64,000 bases of DNA from Cyanobacteria bacterium UBA2566 (GTDB lineage Bacteria > Cyanobacteriota > Cyanobacteriia > Cyanobacteriales > Desertifilaceae), in contig DDLS01000137.1 in assembly GCA_002340255.1 (NCBI GenBank), forward strand, positions 76,534 to 140,533, written 5' to 3'. Under the pieces are notes generated by a model. It was not told the origin of the DNA. It ran no database searches and saw only the letters and a list, made by a program, of their open reading frames with translations. The position numbers and the translations under genes were made by a program. Positions 1 through 8,531 of this stretch are shown one piece after another; positions within the stretch are counted from its first letter, which is position 1; each line of letters begins with the position of its first letter.

Positions 1-2310
1 CGTGATATTACCCGTCGCAAAGAATCAGAGGGAAAATTAGAGCAATATCGAGATACCTTAGAAGATCGAGTTGAACAAAGAACTGCTGAACTAGCGGCGG
101 AAGTTGAAGAACGTCAACAAGTGGAACAGTCCCTACGACAGCATGTACAAATGCTGGATTTAGCCAATGATTCCATTATGATTCTTGACTTAGAGGGAAC
201 GATTAAATATTGGAATCATGGGGCCCATAAACTCTATGGTTGGACAAAACAGCAAGCGATTAATCAGAATATTCATAGTCTCTTACAGACGGAATTTAGT
301 ATCCCTTTACCGACCATTCACCACATTTTACAAGAACAAGGGTATTGGGAAGGAGAATTACAACAAACCAAGCGCGATGGAACTCCAGTAACCGTTGCCA
401 GTCGATGGACGCTTCAGCGAGATAGACAGGGGAACCCAGCCGCCCTGTTAGAAATTAATAATGATATTACTTATCGCTTTGAAACTGAGATGGCCTTGCG
501 AAAAAGCGAAGAACTCTATCGCACCTTGGCTCAAAATTTTCCGGATGGTGCAGTCGTCTTGTTCGATCTTAACCTCCGGTTTACCCTGGCAGAAGGCCGA
601 GAATTAGGGAAGTTGCGATTAGCTAAAGACAAATTGGAAGGGGAAACTCCCGCAGATATCTTTCCTCAATCAGTCAGTCAGTTGATGGAATATCATTACC
701 AAAATGCGTTAGCGGGAGAAACGGAACAGTTTGAGATTTCTTTGGGGGAAAACTGTTATTCAATCCAGACCCTACCGGTCAGAAATGATGACGGATACAT
801 TATGGCGGGTATGGCTTTAATACAGAATATTACTCAGCGTAAGCGCTCTGAAGAAGCTATTCGTAAAAGTGAGACTCGCTATCGAGAAATGGCCCAACGG
901 GAGGAGTTGATTAACCGTTTGGCTTCTCAAGTCCGTAATTCTTTGAATCTTGACCAGATTTTGGAAATAGCGGTGGTGGAAATTCAGAATTTGTTACAGG
1001 TGGATCAGTGTTTATTTAGTTGGTATCAGTCCCAGGGAGAAGAAGAACTACAAACTCCAGAATTTTCTCCCTATGGATATGTGAATGTGGTCAAAGAAGC
1101 AAAAACGGAAACTTTACCAACCGCATTGGGGTGTTTTCCTGTAGCGGCTGACGATCCGCTGTTGAATAATTTGCTTAATCTAGAAATGCTTCAAGTGGAT
1201 GATATCTTCAGTCATGAAGATCCAGGAATTCATCAGCTTTATGAAAGCCGAGGATATCGGGCGATCCTCTTTTTACCAATTAAAACGGCTTATGGTGAGT
1301 TAGGATGTGTCAGTTGTGCCCATTTTGATGGCCCCCGTCGATGGACGGAGGATGAGGTAGAATTATTACAAACTGTCACGGATCAGTTGGCGATCGCGAT
1401 TAGCCAAGCTGAACTCTATCGTCAGGCGACTGTAGCGGCTGAAAACGCCGATCGCAAAGCCAAAGAACTCGAAGAAACCCTCAGACAACTGCAACGCACC
1501 CAATCCCAACTGATTCAAAGCGAAAAACTCTCGAGTCTTGGTCAAATGGTAGCCGGTGTTGCCCATGAAATTAATAATCCCGTCAACTTTATTTATGGTA
1601 ATTTAGTTCCGGCAAGAGATTATACGGCTGATATTCTCGGACTCTTACAACTCTATCAGGAAACCTTTCGCGATCCACCAGAACAGATAGAAGAAGAAAT
1701 TGAAGCGATCGATCTAGAATTTATCAGTGAAGATTTACCCCGACTCCTAGACTCGATGCAAGTGGGAGCAGAACGGATTCGGGAAATTGTCCTATCTCTG
1801 CGTAACTTCTCCCGATTGGATGAAGCAGAAATGAAAAAGGTCGATCTCCATGAAGGCATTGATAGCACCTTAATGATTCTCCAAAATCGATTAAAAGCCA
1901 AAGGCGATCGCCCAGGGGTAGAAGTAATCAAACATTATGGTAAATTACCCCAAATTTTCTGCTATCCGGGACAACTCAATCAAGTGTTTATGAACTTGTT
2001 CAGTAATGCCATTGATGCATTGGAAGAGTCTAATATAGCTGAACCCAAAATTACAATTACGACCGAATTGATCGACAATAACCAAGCCGTAGTTAAACTA
2101 AAGGATAATGGGCCAGGAATTGGTGAAAAAGTTTGTCAACGGTTGTTTGACCCCTTCTTTACGACTAAACCTGTGGGTAAAGGAACCGGCTTAGGACTAG
2201 CCATTAGTTATCAAATTATTGTGGAAAAACATCAAGGACAACTTAGTTGTGTTTCTGAATTGGGTCAGGGCGCAACCTTTGTGATTCAAATTCCTGCTGT
2301 TTCCCATTAG
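1..2310 (+). CDS. PAS/PAS/GAF sensor histidine kinase (5' end outside window)
   Basis: The reading frame is open from base 1, so the N-terminus lies upstream of the window; 769 residues are visible. In order they show the end of a PAS domain (RDITRRKES), a coiled coil (about 10-50), two PAS domains (about 50-150 and 170-280), a GAF domain (about 300-475), then HisKA and HATPase_c. The H-box HEINNP places the phospho-acceptor at His522. The N-box (NLFSNAIDAL, near 667), G1 (KDNGPGIG, near 701) and G2 (GKGTGLGLAI, near 726) are all intact, so it should be active. No transmembrane segment is visible in this part. The HEINNPVNF box is typical of large cyanobacterial hybrid kinases. No response regulator lies beside it and the signal is unknown. 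Confidence 0.93.
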   Translation, partial: RDITRRKESEGKLEQYRDTLEDRVEQRTAELAAEVEERQQVEQSLRQHVQMLDLANDSIMILDLEGTIKYWNHGAHKLYGWTKQQAINQNIHSLLQTEFSIPLPTIHHILQEQGYWEGELQQTKRDGTPVTVASRWTLQRDRQGNPAALLEINNDITYRFETEMALRKSEELYRTLAQNFPDGAVVLFDLNLRFTLAEGRELGKLRLAKDKLEGETPADIFPQSVSQLMEYHYQNALAGETEQFEISLGENCYSIQTLPVRNDDGYIMAGMALIQNITQRKRSEEAIRKSETRYREMAQREELINRLASQVRNSLNLDQILEIAVVEIQNLLQVDQCLFSWYQSQGEEELQTPEFSPYGYVNVVKEAKTETLPTALGCFPVAADDPLLNNLLNLEMLQVDDIFSHEDPGIHQLYESRGYRAILFLPIKTAYGELGCVSCAHFDGPRRWTEDEVELLQTVTDQLAIAISQAELYRQATVAAENADRKAKELEETLRQLQRTQSQLIQSEKLSSLGQMVAGVAHEINNPVNFIYGNLVPARDYTADILGLLQLYQETFRDPPEQIEEEIEAIDLEFISEDLPRLLDSMQVGAERIREIVLSLRNFSRLDEAEMKKVDLHEGIDSTLMILQNRLKAKGDRPGVEVIKHYGKLPQIFCYPGQLNQVFMNLFSNAIDALEESNIAEPKITITTELIDNNQAVVKLKDNGPGIGEKVCQRLFDPFFTTKPVGKGTGLGLAISYQIIVEKHQGQLSCVSELGQGATFVIQIPAVSH

Positions 2311-2313
2311 AGT

Positions 2314-2355
2314 AGGGAATAGGGAGTCGGTAAAACCGGGTTTTCCCTATTCCCT
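2314..2355 (+). terminator. inverted heptamer hairpin after the kinase gene
   Basis: AGGGAATAGGG at 2314-2324 is perfectly complementary to CCCTATTCCCT at 2345-2355, and the loop contains a second small stem (AAAACCGGGTTTT). It begins 4 bases after the kinase stop codon, so it could end that transcript. It is built from the same heptamer repeat that is scattered through the window, so it may simply be a repeat. Confidence 0.45.
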
Positions 2356-2387
2356 AATTCCTTAATTTCTTAATTCCCTATTCTCCT

Positions 2388-3398
2388 ATGACTCTACGAT
2401 GGAACTCCTTTGCAAGTTTACTCAGTACAACGCTGTTCGTTGCCCTGAACTGGGGATGTACTCCCCAAACCCCTCAAGACTCCTCTGCTCCTCCTGCTTC
2501 GGAAACCATGCCCTTTGTGGCGGTCACTCAGATTGTAGAACATCCGGCTCTAGATGCTACCCGTGATGGCATACAGGATGAGTTAAAAGCAGCCGGATAT
2601 ACGGCTGGAGGAACCCTAACCTGGAAGTGGGAGAGCGCCCAAGGCTCACCGGCAACTGCCGCCCAAATTGCATCTGCGTTTGTAGCAGAAAAACCGGATG
2701 TCATTGTGGCGATCGCCACTCCATCCGCCCAAGCCGCCGTTGCTGCCAGTACCGATATTCCCGTGATTTTCAGTGCTGTCACCGATCCAGTCGCAGCTAA
2801 ATTAGTGGAAAAACTCGATCGACCCGGTGGTCTAGTCACTGGAGTGAGCGACCTATCTCCGATCGATCGCCATGTGTCCCTAATGCAAGAAATTAATCCT
2901 AATCTGAAGACGATTGGTGTAATTTATAATGCTGGAGAAGCCAACGCCGTCTCCTTAGTCAATTTACTCAAAGACCAAGCCCAAATTAAAGGATTATCCG
3001 TCGAAGAAGCCACCGTTGCCAATTCCAGTGGTGTAGTCACCGCTGCCCAAAATTTGGTTGGGAAAGCCGATGTAATTTATGTCCCCACGGATAATACGGT
3101 GGTTTCGGCTCTAGAATCAGTGATTCAAGTGGGGATTGATAATAAAATTGGTATTTATTCTGGAGATACTGATTCGGTAGAGCGGGGAACGATCGCCAGC
3201 TTAGGCTTTGATTATTATGATGTTGGCCGACAAACTGGCAAACAAGTTATCCGCATTCTGGAAGGAGAATCCCCTGGTAATATCTCTGTAGAATCTGTCG
3301 ATACCCTAAAACTGTATGTTAACCCCAAAGCTGCCGAATCCATGGGTGTAACTCTTCCCACGTCAGTCCTCGATCGCGCCGATGCGGTAGTAGATTAG
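2388..3398 (+). CDS. ABC transporter substrate-binding lipoprotein (ABC_sub_bind family)
   Basis: 336 residues. A signal peptide ends in a lipobox (ALNWGC, lipidated Cys24), so the protein is expected to be anchored on the periplasmic face of the inner membrane. The rest is a two-lobed periplasmic-binding fold of the ABC_sub_bind type (PF04392), with the characteristic segments VIVAIATPSAQAA, PVIFSAVTDPVAAKLV and DVIYVPTDNTVVSALE. Family members bind small solutes, and some Gram-positive relatives bind tryptophan; the ligand here cannot be read from sequence. The permease gene follows after about 50 bases and they should be co-transcribed. Confidence 0.88.
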   Translation: MTLRWNSFASLLSTTLFVALNWGCTPQTPQDSSAPPASETMPFVAVTQIVEHPALDATRDGIQDELKAAGYTAGGTLTWKWESAQGSPATAAQIASAFVAEKPDVIVAIATPSAQAAVAASTDIPVIFSAVTDPVAAKLVEKLDRPGGLVTGVSDLSPIDRHVSLMQEINPNLKTIGVIYNAGEANAVSLVNLLKDQAQIKGLSVEEATVANSSGVVTAAQNLVGKADVIYVPTDNTVVSALESVIQVGIDNKIGIYSGDTDSVERGTIASLGFDYYDVGRQTGKQVIRILEGESPGNISVESVDTLKLYVNPKAAESMGVTLPTSVLDRADAVVD

Positions 3399-3451
3399 GG
3401 GAATGGGGGGATGGGGAATAATTGTTAATTGTTAATTATTAATTGTTGCTT

Positions 3452-4333
3452 ATGACTGCCCTTTTAGGAGCCATTGAACTGGGTTTACTCTATAGTCTCG
3501 TCGGTTTAGGCGTGTATCTATCTTTTCGTGTCCTTGACTTTCCCGATTTAACCGTCGATGGCAGTTTTCCCCTTGGAGGTGCTGTAGCTGCCACCTTAAT
3601 TGTGAATGGAATGCATCCTATCATTGCCACAGCAGTGGCGATCGCTGCTGGGGCACTTTCAGGAGCTTGCACTGCCTGGCTAACCGTACAATTCAAGATC
3701 CTCAATCTGCTCTCTAGCATTCTCACCATGATCGCCCTCTATTCCCTCAATCTGCGGATCATGGGTCGCCCCAATGTTCCCCTTTTGGGGGAAACCACCC
3801 TCTTTAGTCCCCTGAATAGCCTCTCTGTGCCCCGTCAAGTGGTCATTCCCATCATTTTGGTCATCATTGTCATTTTGCTCAAAGTTAGCCTAGATGCCCT
3901 CTTAGCAACCCAATGGGGCTTGGCATTGCGGGCAACTGGTGCCAACTCAACCATGGCTCGCGCTCAAGGGGTCGATCCCGGAATGATGATTATTGTGGGT
4001 ATGGCCTTAAGTAATGCCCTGGTGGCTCTGGCGGGGGCACTCTTTGCCCAAATTTATGGATTTGCTGATGTCACCCTGGGAGTAGGAACCATTGTCCTTG
4101 GATTAGCCGCCGTGATTATTGGCGAAACCTTTATCCCTGGGAAAACCATCTTTCAAGGCACATTAAGCGTCATTTTAGGCGCACTGGCGTATCGTTTAGC
4201 GATCGCTGTTGCCCTGAATGCCAATTTTATGGGACTTCAGGCCCAAGACTTAAATCTAGTTACGGCCTTATTAGTCGCGATCGCCCTCATCCTACCCCAA
4301 ACCCCCCTTAAAAAATTAACCCTTAAAAATTAA
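3452..4333 (+). CDS. ABC transporter permease (BPD_transp_2 type)
   Basis: About 293 residues, almost entirely hydrophobic, with eight or more predicted membrane helices. It resembles the branched-chain/sugar-type permeases (PF02653) that pair with ABC_sub_bind lipoproteins. The conserved segments VLDFPDLTVDGSFPLGGA and RATGANSTMARAQGVD are visible. The ATG at 3452 is preferred over the in-frame TTG at 3443. It lies directly behind the binding protein gene. The third component, an ATP-binding protein, is not next to it: glgC follows instead. The importer must therefore borrow an ATPase encoded elsewhere or be incomplete. Confidence 0.87.
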   Translation: MTALLGAIELGLLYSLVGLGVYLSFRVLDFPDLTVDGSFPLGGAVAATLIVNGMHPIIATAVAIAAGALSGACTAWLTVQFKILNLLSSILTMIALYSLNLRIMGRPNVPLLGETTLFSPLNSLSVPRQVVIPIILVIIVILLKVSLDALLATQWGLALRATGANSTMARAQGVDPGMMIIVGMALSNALVALAGALFAQIYGFADVTLGVGTIVLGLAAVIIGETFIPGKTIFQGTLSVILGALAYRLAIAVALNANFMGLQAQDLNLVTALLVAIALILPQTPLKKLTLKN

Positions 4334-4503
4334 GGGAATCGCAATAATTCAAAGTTCTTCAATTCCCCATCTCCCCATCCTCCCCCTACTCACATAACCG
4401 TTCCTTAACTCAAGCTCCTGGGCGATCCCCCTTGCCAACTGCCCGGTTCAGTCAGACACTGGACTAGGAAAGTTATTGGTTTTTGATATAAGAGGGTTTT
4501 TTC

Positions 4504-5808
4504 GTGAAAAATGTCTTAGGGATTATTCTCGGAGGAGGTGCAGGAACCAGACTGTACCCTTTGACCAAACTACGGGCTAAACCAGCCGTACCTTTAGCTG
4601 GTAAATACCGGTTGATTGATATTCCCGTCAGTAACTGTATCAACTCCGAGATTTTCAAAATCTATGTTCTGACTCAATTCAACTCCGCTTCCCTAAACCG
4701 CCATGTGACTCGCGCTTATAGCTTTTCTAGCTTCTCGGAAGGCTTTGTAGAAATTCTGGCAGCTCAACAGACGGCTAATGACCGTGACAGTTGGTTTGAA
4801 GGAACGGCCGATGCCGTGCGTAAATATCTATGGTTAATGCAAGAATGGGAAGTTGATGAATATTTGATCCTATCGGGGGATCATCTGTACCGTATGGATT
4901 ATCGGGACTTCATCAACTACCACCGGGAAAGCCAGGCAGATATTACCCTGTCGGTAGTTCCTATTGATGAGGAACGCGCCTCTGATTTTGGGTTAATGAA
5001 AATCGATGAGACGGGACGAATCATTGATTTCAGTGAGAAACCCAAGGGAGATGATCTGAAAAAAATGGCGGTGGATACGACCATTTTGGGTCTTTCTCCA
5101 GAAGAAGCGAAACAAAAGCCCTATATTGCCTCCATGGGTATTTATGTCTTCAACAAAGATTTGATGGGTAAACTGCTCACGGAAAATCCGACGCAAAAAG
5201 ATTTTGGTAAGGAAGTTCTACCTTTTGCGGCGGCTCAGAATTACAGAGTGCAGGCCTACCTGTTCAATGATTATTGGGAAGATATCGGAACCATTAAGGC
5301 GTTTTATGACGCAAACCTGGCACTAACGGAACAACCGACTCCACCGTTTAGTTTCTATAATGAAACCACCCCGATTTATAGCCGTTCCCGGTTCTTACCT
5401 CCCTCTAAACTGTTGGATGCGAAGGTGACTCAATCGATTGTTGCAGAAGGCTGTATTCTCAAGAATTGTACTATCCATCATTCGGTTTTGGGTGTGAGAT
5501 CGCGCGTAGAAGCTGATTGTGTTATCCAAGATTCCATGCTGATGGGTTCAGACTTCTACGAACCGTTTGCTGAACGCCACTCCGGGATTCAGAAAGGAAA
5601 GGTTCCAGTGGGAATTGGCGAAGGAAGCACAATCCGAGGGGCAATTATTGATAAGAATGCTCGCATTGGTCGCAATGTCAAAATTATTAATAAAGACCAG
5701 GTGGAAGAAGGAAACAATCAAGAGACTGAAAAGCTAGGCTTTTTAATTCGTGGTGGAGTGGTGGTGATTATTAAAAATGCCACTATTCCCGATGGTACAG
5801 TGATTTAG
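4504..5808 (+). CDS. glgC: glucose-1-phosphate adenylyltransferase
   Basis: 434 residues. It makes ADP-glucose from glucose-1-phosphate and ATP, the committed step of glycogen synthesis. The N-terminal nucleotidyltransferase motif GGGAGTRLYPLT, the segment KPAVPLAGKYRLIDIPVSNC, the catalytic-region SGDHLYRMDY and the C-terminal left-handed beta-helix (allosteric 3-PGA/Pi region) are all present, and the length matches cyanobacterial enzymes. Translation begins at a GTG (4504), the only start that gives the family N-terminus. It stands alone rather than with glgA or glgB, as is usual in cyanobacteria. Confidence 0.97.
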   Translation: MKNVLGIILGGGAGTRLYPLTKLRAKPAVPLAGKYRLIDIPVSNCINSEIFKIYVLTQFNSASLNRHVTRAYSFSSFSEGFVEILAAQQTANDRDSWFEGTADAVRKYLWLMQEWEVDEYLILSGDHLYRMDYRDFINYHRESQADITLSVVPIDEERASDFGLMKIDETGRIIDFSEKPKGDDLKKMAVDTTILGLSPEEAKQKPYIASMGIYVFNKDLMGKLLTENPTQKDFGKEVLPFAAAQNYRVQAYLFNDYWEDIGTIKAFYDANLALTEQPTPPFSFYNETTPIYSRSRFLPPSKLLDAKVTQSIVAEGCILKNCTIHHSVLGVRSRVEADCVIQDSMLMGSDFYEPFAERHSGIQKGKVPVGIGEGSTIRGAIIDKNARIGRNVKIINKDQVEEGNNQETEKLGFLIRGGVVVIIKNATIPDGTVI

Positions 5809-5855
5809 TCCACTCAAGATTTAGGGTAATGGAGATCCTCTTTTAATCAAGGATT

Positions 5856-6347
5856 ATGACGAACTCCTGCCGACTGATTTTATTAATTGGTCTTCCAGGT
5901 AGTGGGAAGTCTACCCTAGCTCACCAGTTGATGGCGGCTTGGCCGACCTATCGACTGGTTTCTACTGATGCTATTCGGCGGCAATTATTTGGAAATCCGG
6001 CAGTTCAAGGGGATTGGGGATTAATCTGGAATCAGGTCAGGTTACAGTTTCAATCAGCTCTGCTCGAAGGAGCGCCAACGATTTATGATGCAACGAATGC
6101 GAAACGAGCCAACCGCCAGGATGTGATTCGGCTTGGCCGTGAGTTGGAGTTTTCTTCGATTACCGGGATTTGGATGAGAACCCGGTTACAGGAGTGTTTG
6201 GCGAGAAATCGATCGCGCGATCGCCAAGTTCCTGAAGAGGTAATCTTAACTATGTACCGCCAGCTTTGGGGTGCGCCTCCGAGTCTGAGTGAGGGGATGA
6301 ATCATTTGATTTTTTATCAACCCAGGAAGAGACCCTATGATGATTGA
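5856..6347 (+). CDS. small AAA/P-loop kinase (polynucleotide kinase-like)
   Basis: 163 residues. A Walker A motif GLPGSGKST (12-20) lies at the N-terminus, followed by a VSTDAIRRQLFG segment like the DxxR substrate region of the T4 Pnk/zeta-toxin-like kinases, YDATN, and an arginine-rich lid (RNRSRDRQVPEEVI). This points to an ATP-dependent kinase acting on a nucleic acid end or small metabolite; the substrate is unknown. It lies 48 bases behind glgC in the same direction and may be read through from it. Confidence 0.78.
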   Translation: MTNSCRLILLIGLPGSGKSTLAHQLMAAWPTYRLVSTDAIRRQLFGNPAVQGDWGLIWNQVRLQFQSALLEGAPTIYDATNAKRANRQDVIRLGRELEFSSITGIWMRTRLQECLARNRSRDRQVPEEVILTMYRQLWGAPPSLSEGMNHLIFYQPRKRPYDD

Positions 6348-6712
6348 GAGGGAGATACACAGATGGGTGTGTCCTGTGATTTTTGGGATTTGATACCCCT
6401 TTTCATAGAAAAGGGGTACAGGAGAAGGGAAAAGTTTCGTCGGCGTAAATCAAATTCCTGGATATAAAACAACAATACATTTTCTGGCATCACTTTAATA
6501 AAACCCTATTCCCTAGGGCAAAGCATTATATCATCTCCATGTCCCCGTGTCCCTCCATTGAATCAGGCGAGGGCAATCGCTTTCTGAACTGTCATGGGGT
6601 TCGGAAATTGCGATCGCAACCGAACACCAAGCCAGACTTAACCTTTGATACCCTTAAGCTGGTATTGCTATATAAACCATTAAACTAAAGACTTAAGAGC
6701 GTTAAGGAGCAT
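6348..6712. other. gene-free stretch with terminator-like hairpin
   Basis: 365 bases with no credible gene. TACCCCTTTT at 6394-6403 and its exact complement at 6409-6418 form a ten-pair hairpin with a 5-base loop. It lies about 45 bases after the kinase gene and is a plausible terminator, although no T-run follows on the plus strand. A degenerate AGGGCAAAGCATTATA repeat occurs near 6515. The last part should hold the dnaJ promoter. Confidence 0.5.
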
Positions 6713-7729
6713 ATGATGGTGGCTACTGATTTTAAGGACTACTATTCGGTGTTGGGGGTTAGTCGCGGTGCAAATGCGGATGAAATTAAGAAGAGTTTCC
6801 GTCGTCTAGCCCGGAAATACCACCCGGATATGAATCCTGGAAATCAGCAAGCCGAAGCTCGGTTTAAGGAGGTTAACGAGGCTTACGAGGTCTTGTCCGA
6901 TCCGGAAAAGCGCAAAAAATACGACCAGTTTGGCCAATATTGGAAGCAAGCGGGTACATCATCCGGTTACGGACGGGGTACAGCTCCTGGTGTTGATTTT
7001 AATGGCTTTGATTTTAGTCAATATACAACCTTTGATGACTTTATTAATGAACTCCTGGGACGGATGGGAACAGGAAGCCCTGGAGCGAGTACGGGGCGCA
7101 AAACCTCTTATAATTATCGCAGTACTGGACGCTCTACAGGGTTTGGTGGATTTGAGGATTTTGCCAGTTATGGCTCTGCTCCAAAAAACAGTACAGTTCC
7201 CCAAGAAGCTTCTATTGTCTTGTCGTTGGCAGAAGCCTTTCATGGGGTGCAAAAGCGGATTAATTTAGGTTCAGAAGTCATTGAGGTGCGTATTCCTCCC
7301 GGAGCAAAACCCGGTACTCGGATTCGGGTACGAGGAAAAGGGAGTATTAATCCCCAAACTCAGCAACGGGCAGATTTGTATCTAACAGTTTCCTTGCAAT
7401 CCCATAGTTTTTTTGAGTTTGAGGGGGATAATTTAGTTTGTGAGCTGCCCATTTCTCCGGAAGAAGCGGTTTTAGGAGCCAGTATTGAAGTGCCTACTCC
7501 TGATGGACGGGTGCAAATGAGTATTCCGGCTGGCATTCGCCATGGTCAATCCTTGCGTTTACGGGGTAAGGGATGGCCCAATCCAAAAGGTAGTCGGGGA
7601 GATCAGTTAGTGAAAATTGCGATCGCCGTTCCCAAGACGCTCAGTAAAACTGAACGGGAGTGTTACGAAAAGCTGAAAACCCTGCGCACAAATAATCCAA
7701 GGGCAAACTTGTCATCAGTACGACTGTAA
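6713..7729 (+). CDS. DnaJ-class co-chaperone without zinc finger (CbpA-like)
   Basis: 338 residues. The J domain covers about residues 9-73 with the essential HPD at 37-39, which stimulates a DnaK ATPase. A Gly/Ser/Phe-rich linker follows (about 75-165), then two C-terminal substrate-binding beta domains (IPPGAKPGTRIRVRGKG; IPAGIRHGQSLRLRGKGWP). The CxxCxGxG zinc-finger repeats of DnaJ itself are absent, so it is of the CbpA/DjlA-like type. AAGGAG at 6704-6709 precedes two consecutive ATGs (6713 and 6716); either could be used. Confidence 0.92.
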   Translation: MMVATDFKDYYSVLGVSRGANADEIKKSFRRLARKYHPDMNPGNQQAEARFKEVNEAYEVLSDPEKRKKYDQFGQYWKQAGTSSGYGRGTAPGVDFNGFDFSQYTTFDDFINELLGRMGTGSPGASTGRKTSYNYRSTGRSTGFGGFEDFASYGSAPKNSTVPQEASIVLSLAEAFHGVQKRINLGSEVIEVRIPPGAKPGTRIRVRGKGSINPQTQQRADLYLTVSLQSHSFFEFEGDNLVCELPISPEEAVLGASIEVPTPDGRVQMSIPAGIRHGQSLRLRGKGWPNPKGSRGDQLVKIAIAVPKTLSKTERECYEKLKTLRTNNPRANLSSVRL

Positions 7730-7864
7730 CCCACAGACACGGGGAGATAGGAAGATAGGGTGACAGGGACACGCAGACACACAGATCGTCCATTCCCTAT
7801 TCACCATTCCCAGCGCAAAGCGCTATATCATGAGGAAGATCAACCGTTTCTACAGACTTCAACC

Positions 7865-8284
7865 ATGGCAGACGAACAAACCACAGCACCTAAAAAAGAA
7901 AAACCCCCAGCTCCAGAAAAGAAACCCTTTGCCGAATTTATTCAAGAGGATTATCTACCTGCCCTAGAAGCGGGCTTAGAAAAGCAGGGCATTACGGATC
8001 TGAAACTCAACTTTACCCAAGCCCAAATAGCGGTGCAAGGAATGGAAAAAGAACCTTCCTGTTGGCAAGTGATTGGAACCTGGAAAAATGGTCAACACCA
8101 ATTTAATGTTTACTTTTTTAAAGAAGACATTAAAGGACAACGAGCCTTTTCCTATTCTCAGAATGGTGCAAAACCCAGCACCCTGGAACCCTTCTTGATT
8201 GACGAACGGAAAATTACTCTGGGTCTGTTGGTCTTTGGGGTCATTACCCGTTTGAATGGACAAAAGTGGCTCACGCTCAATTAG
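7865..8284 (+). CDS. DUF2996 family protein
   Basis: 139 residues from the ATG at 7865. The frame stays open upstream, but that part is translated from a dispersed repeat (AGCGCAAAGCGCT at 7812-7824) and is unlikely to be protein. A Lys/Pro/Glu-rich N-terminus (about 1-22) precedes a conserved globular domain containing KPFAEFIQEDYLPALEAGL and a C-terminal TLGLLVFGVITRLN segment. This matches the DUF2996 family of cyanobacteria and plastid-bearing plants. No enzymatic motif is visible and the function is not known from the sequence. Confidence 0.85.
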   Translation: MADEQTTAPKKEKPPAPEKKPFAEFIQEDYLPALEAGLEKQGITDLKLNFTQAQIAVQGMEKEPSCWQVIGTWKNGQHQFNVYFFKEDIKGQRAFSYSQNGAKPSTLEPFLIDERKITLGLLVFGVITRLNGQKWLTLN

Positions 8285-8531
8285 GAGACTATGTCCTGGG
8301 GAGTAGACAGTAGGAGTACACAATGGTGGTAGACGGAGACCCTCCAGACCTGGGGATTGGATGAATTCCCAACTCCCAACTGCCGACTCCCGATTACCAG
8401 CAAGTCGCGCTAAAATTTTAAGAATTAAAAAGACTCTAAAATATGCGTTAAATTGTGTGGATTTTTGGAAAATAGAAGCGATACAATTCAAAAGCGATTT
8501 AATCAGGCAAGTAAACTGAAGGAGAAGACCT

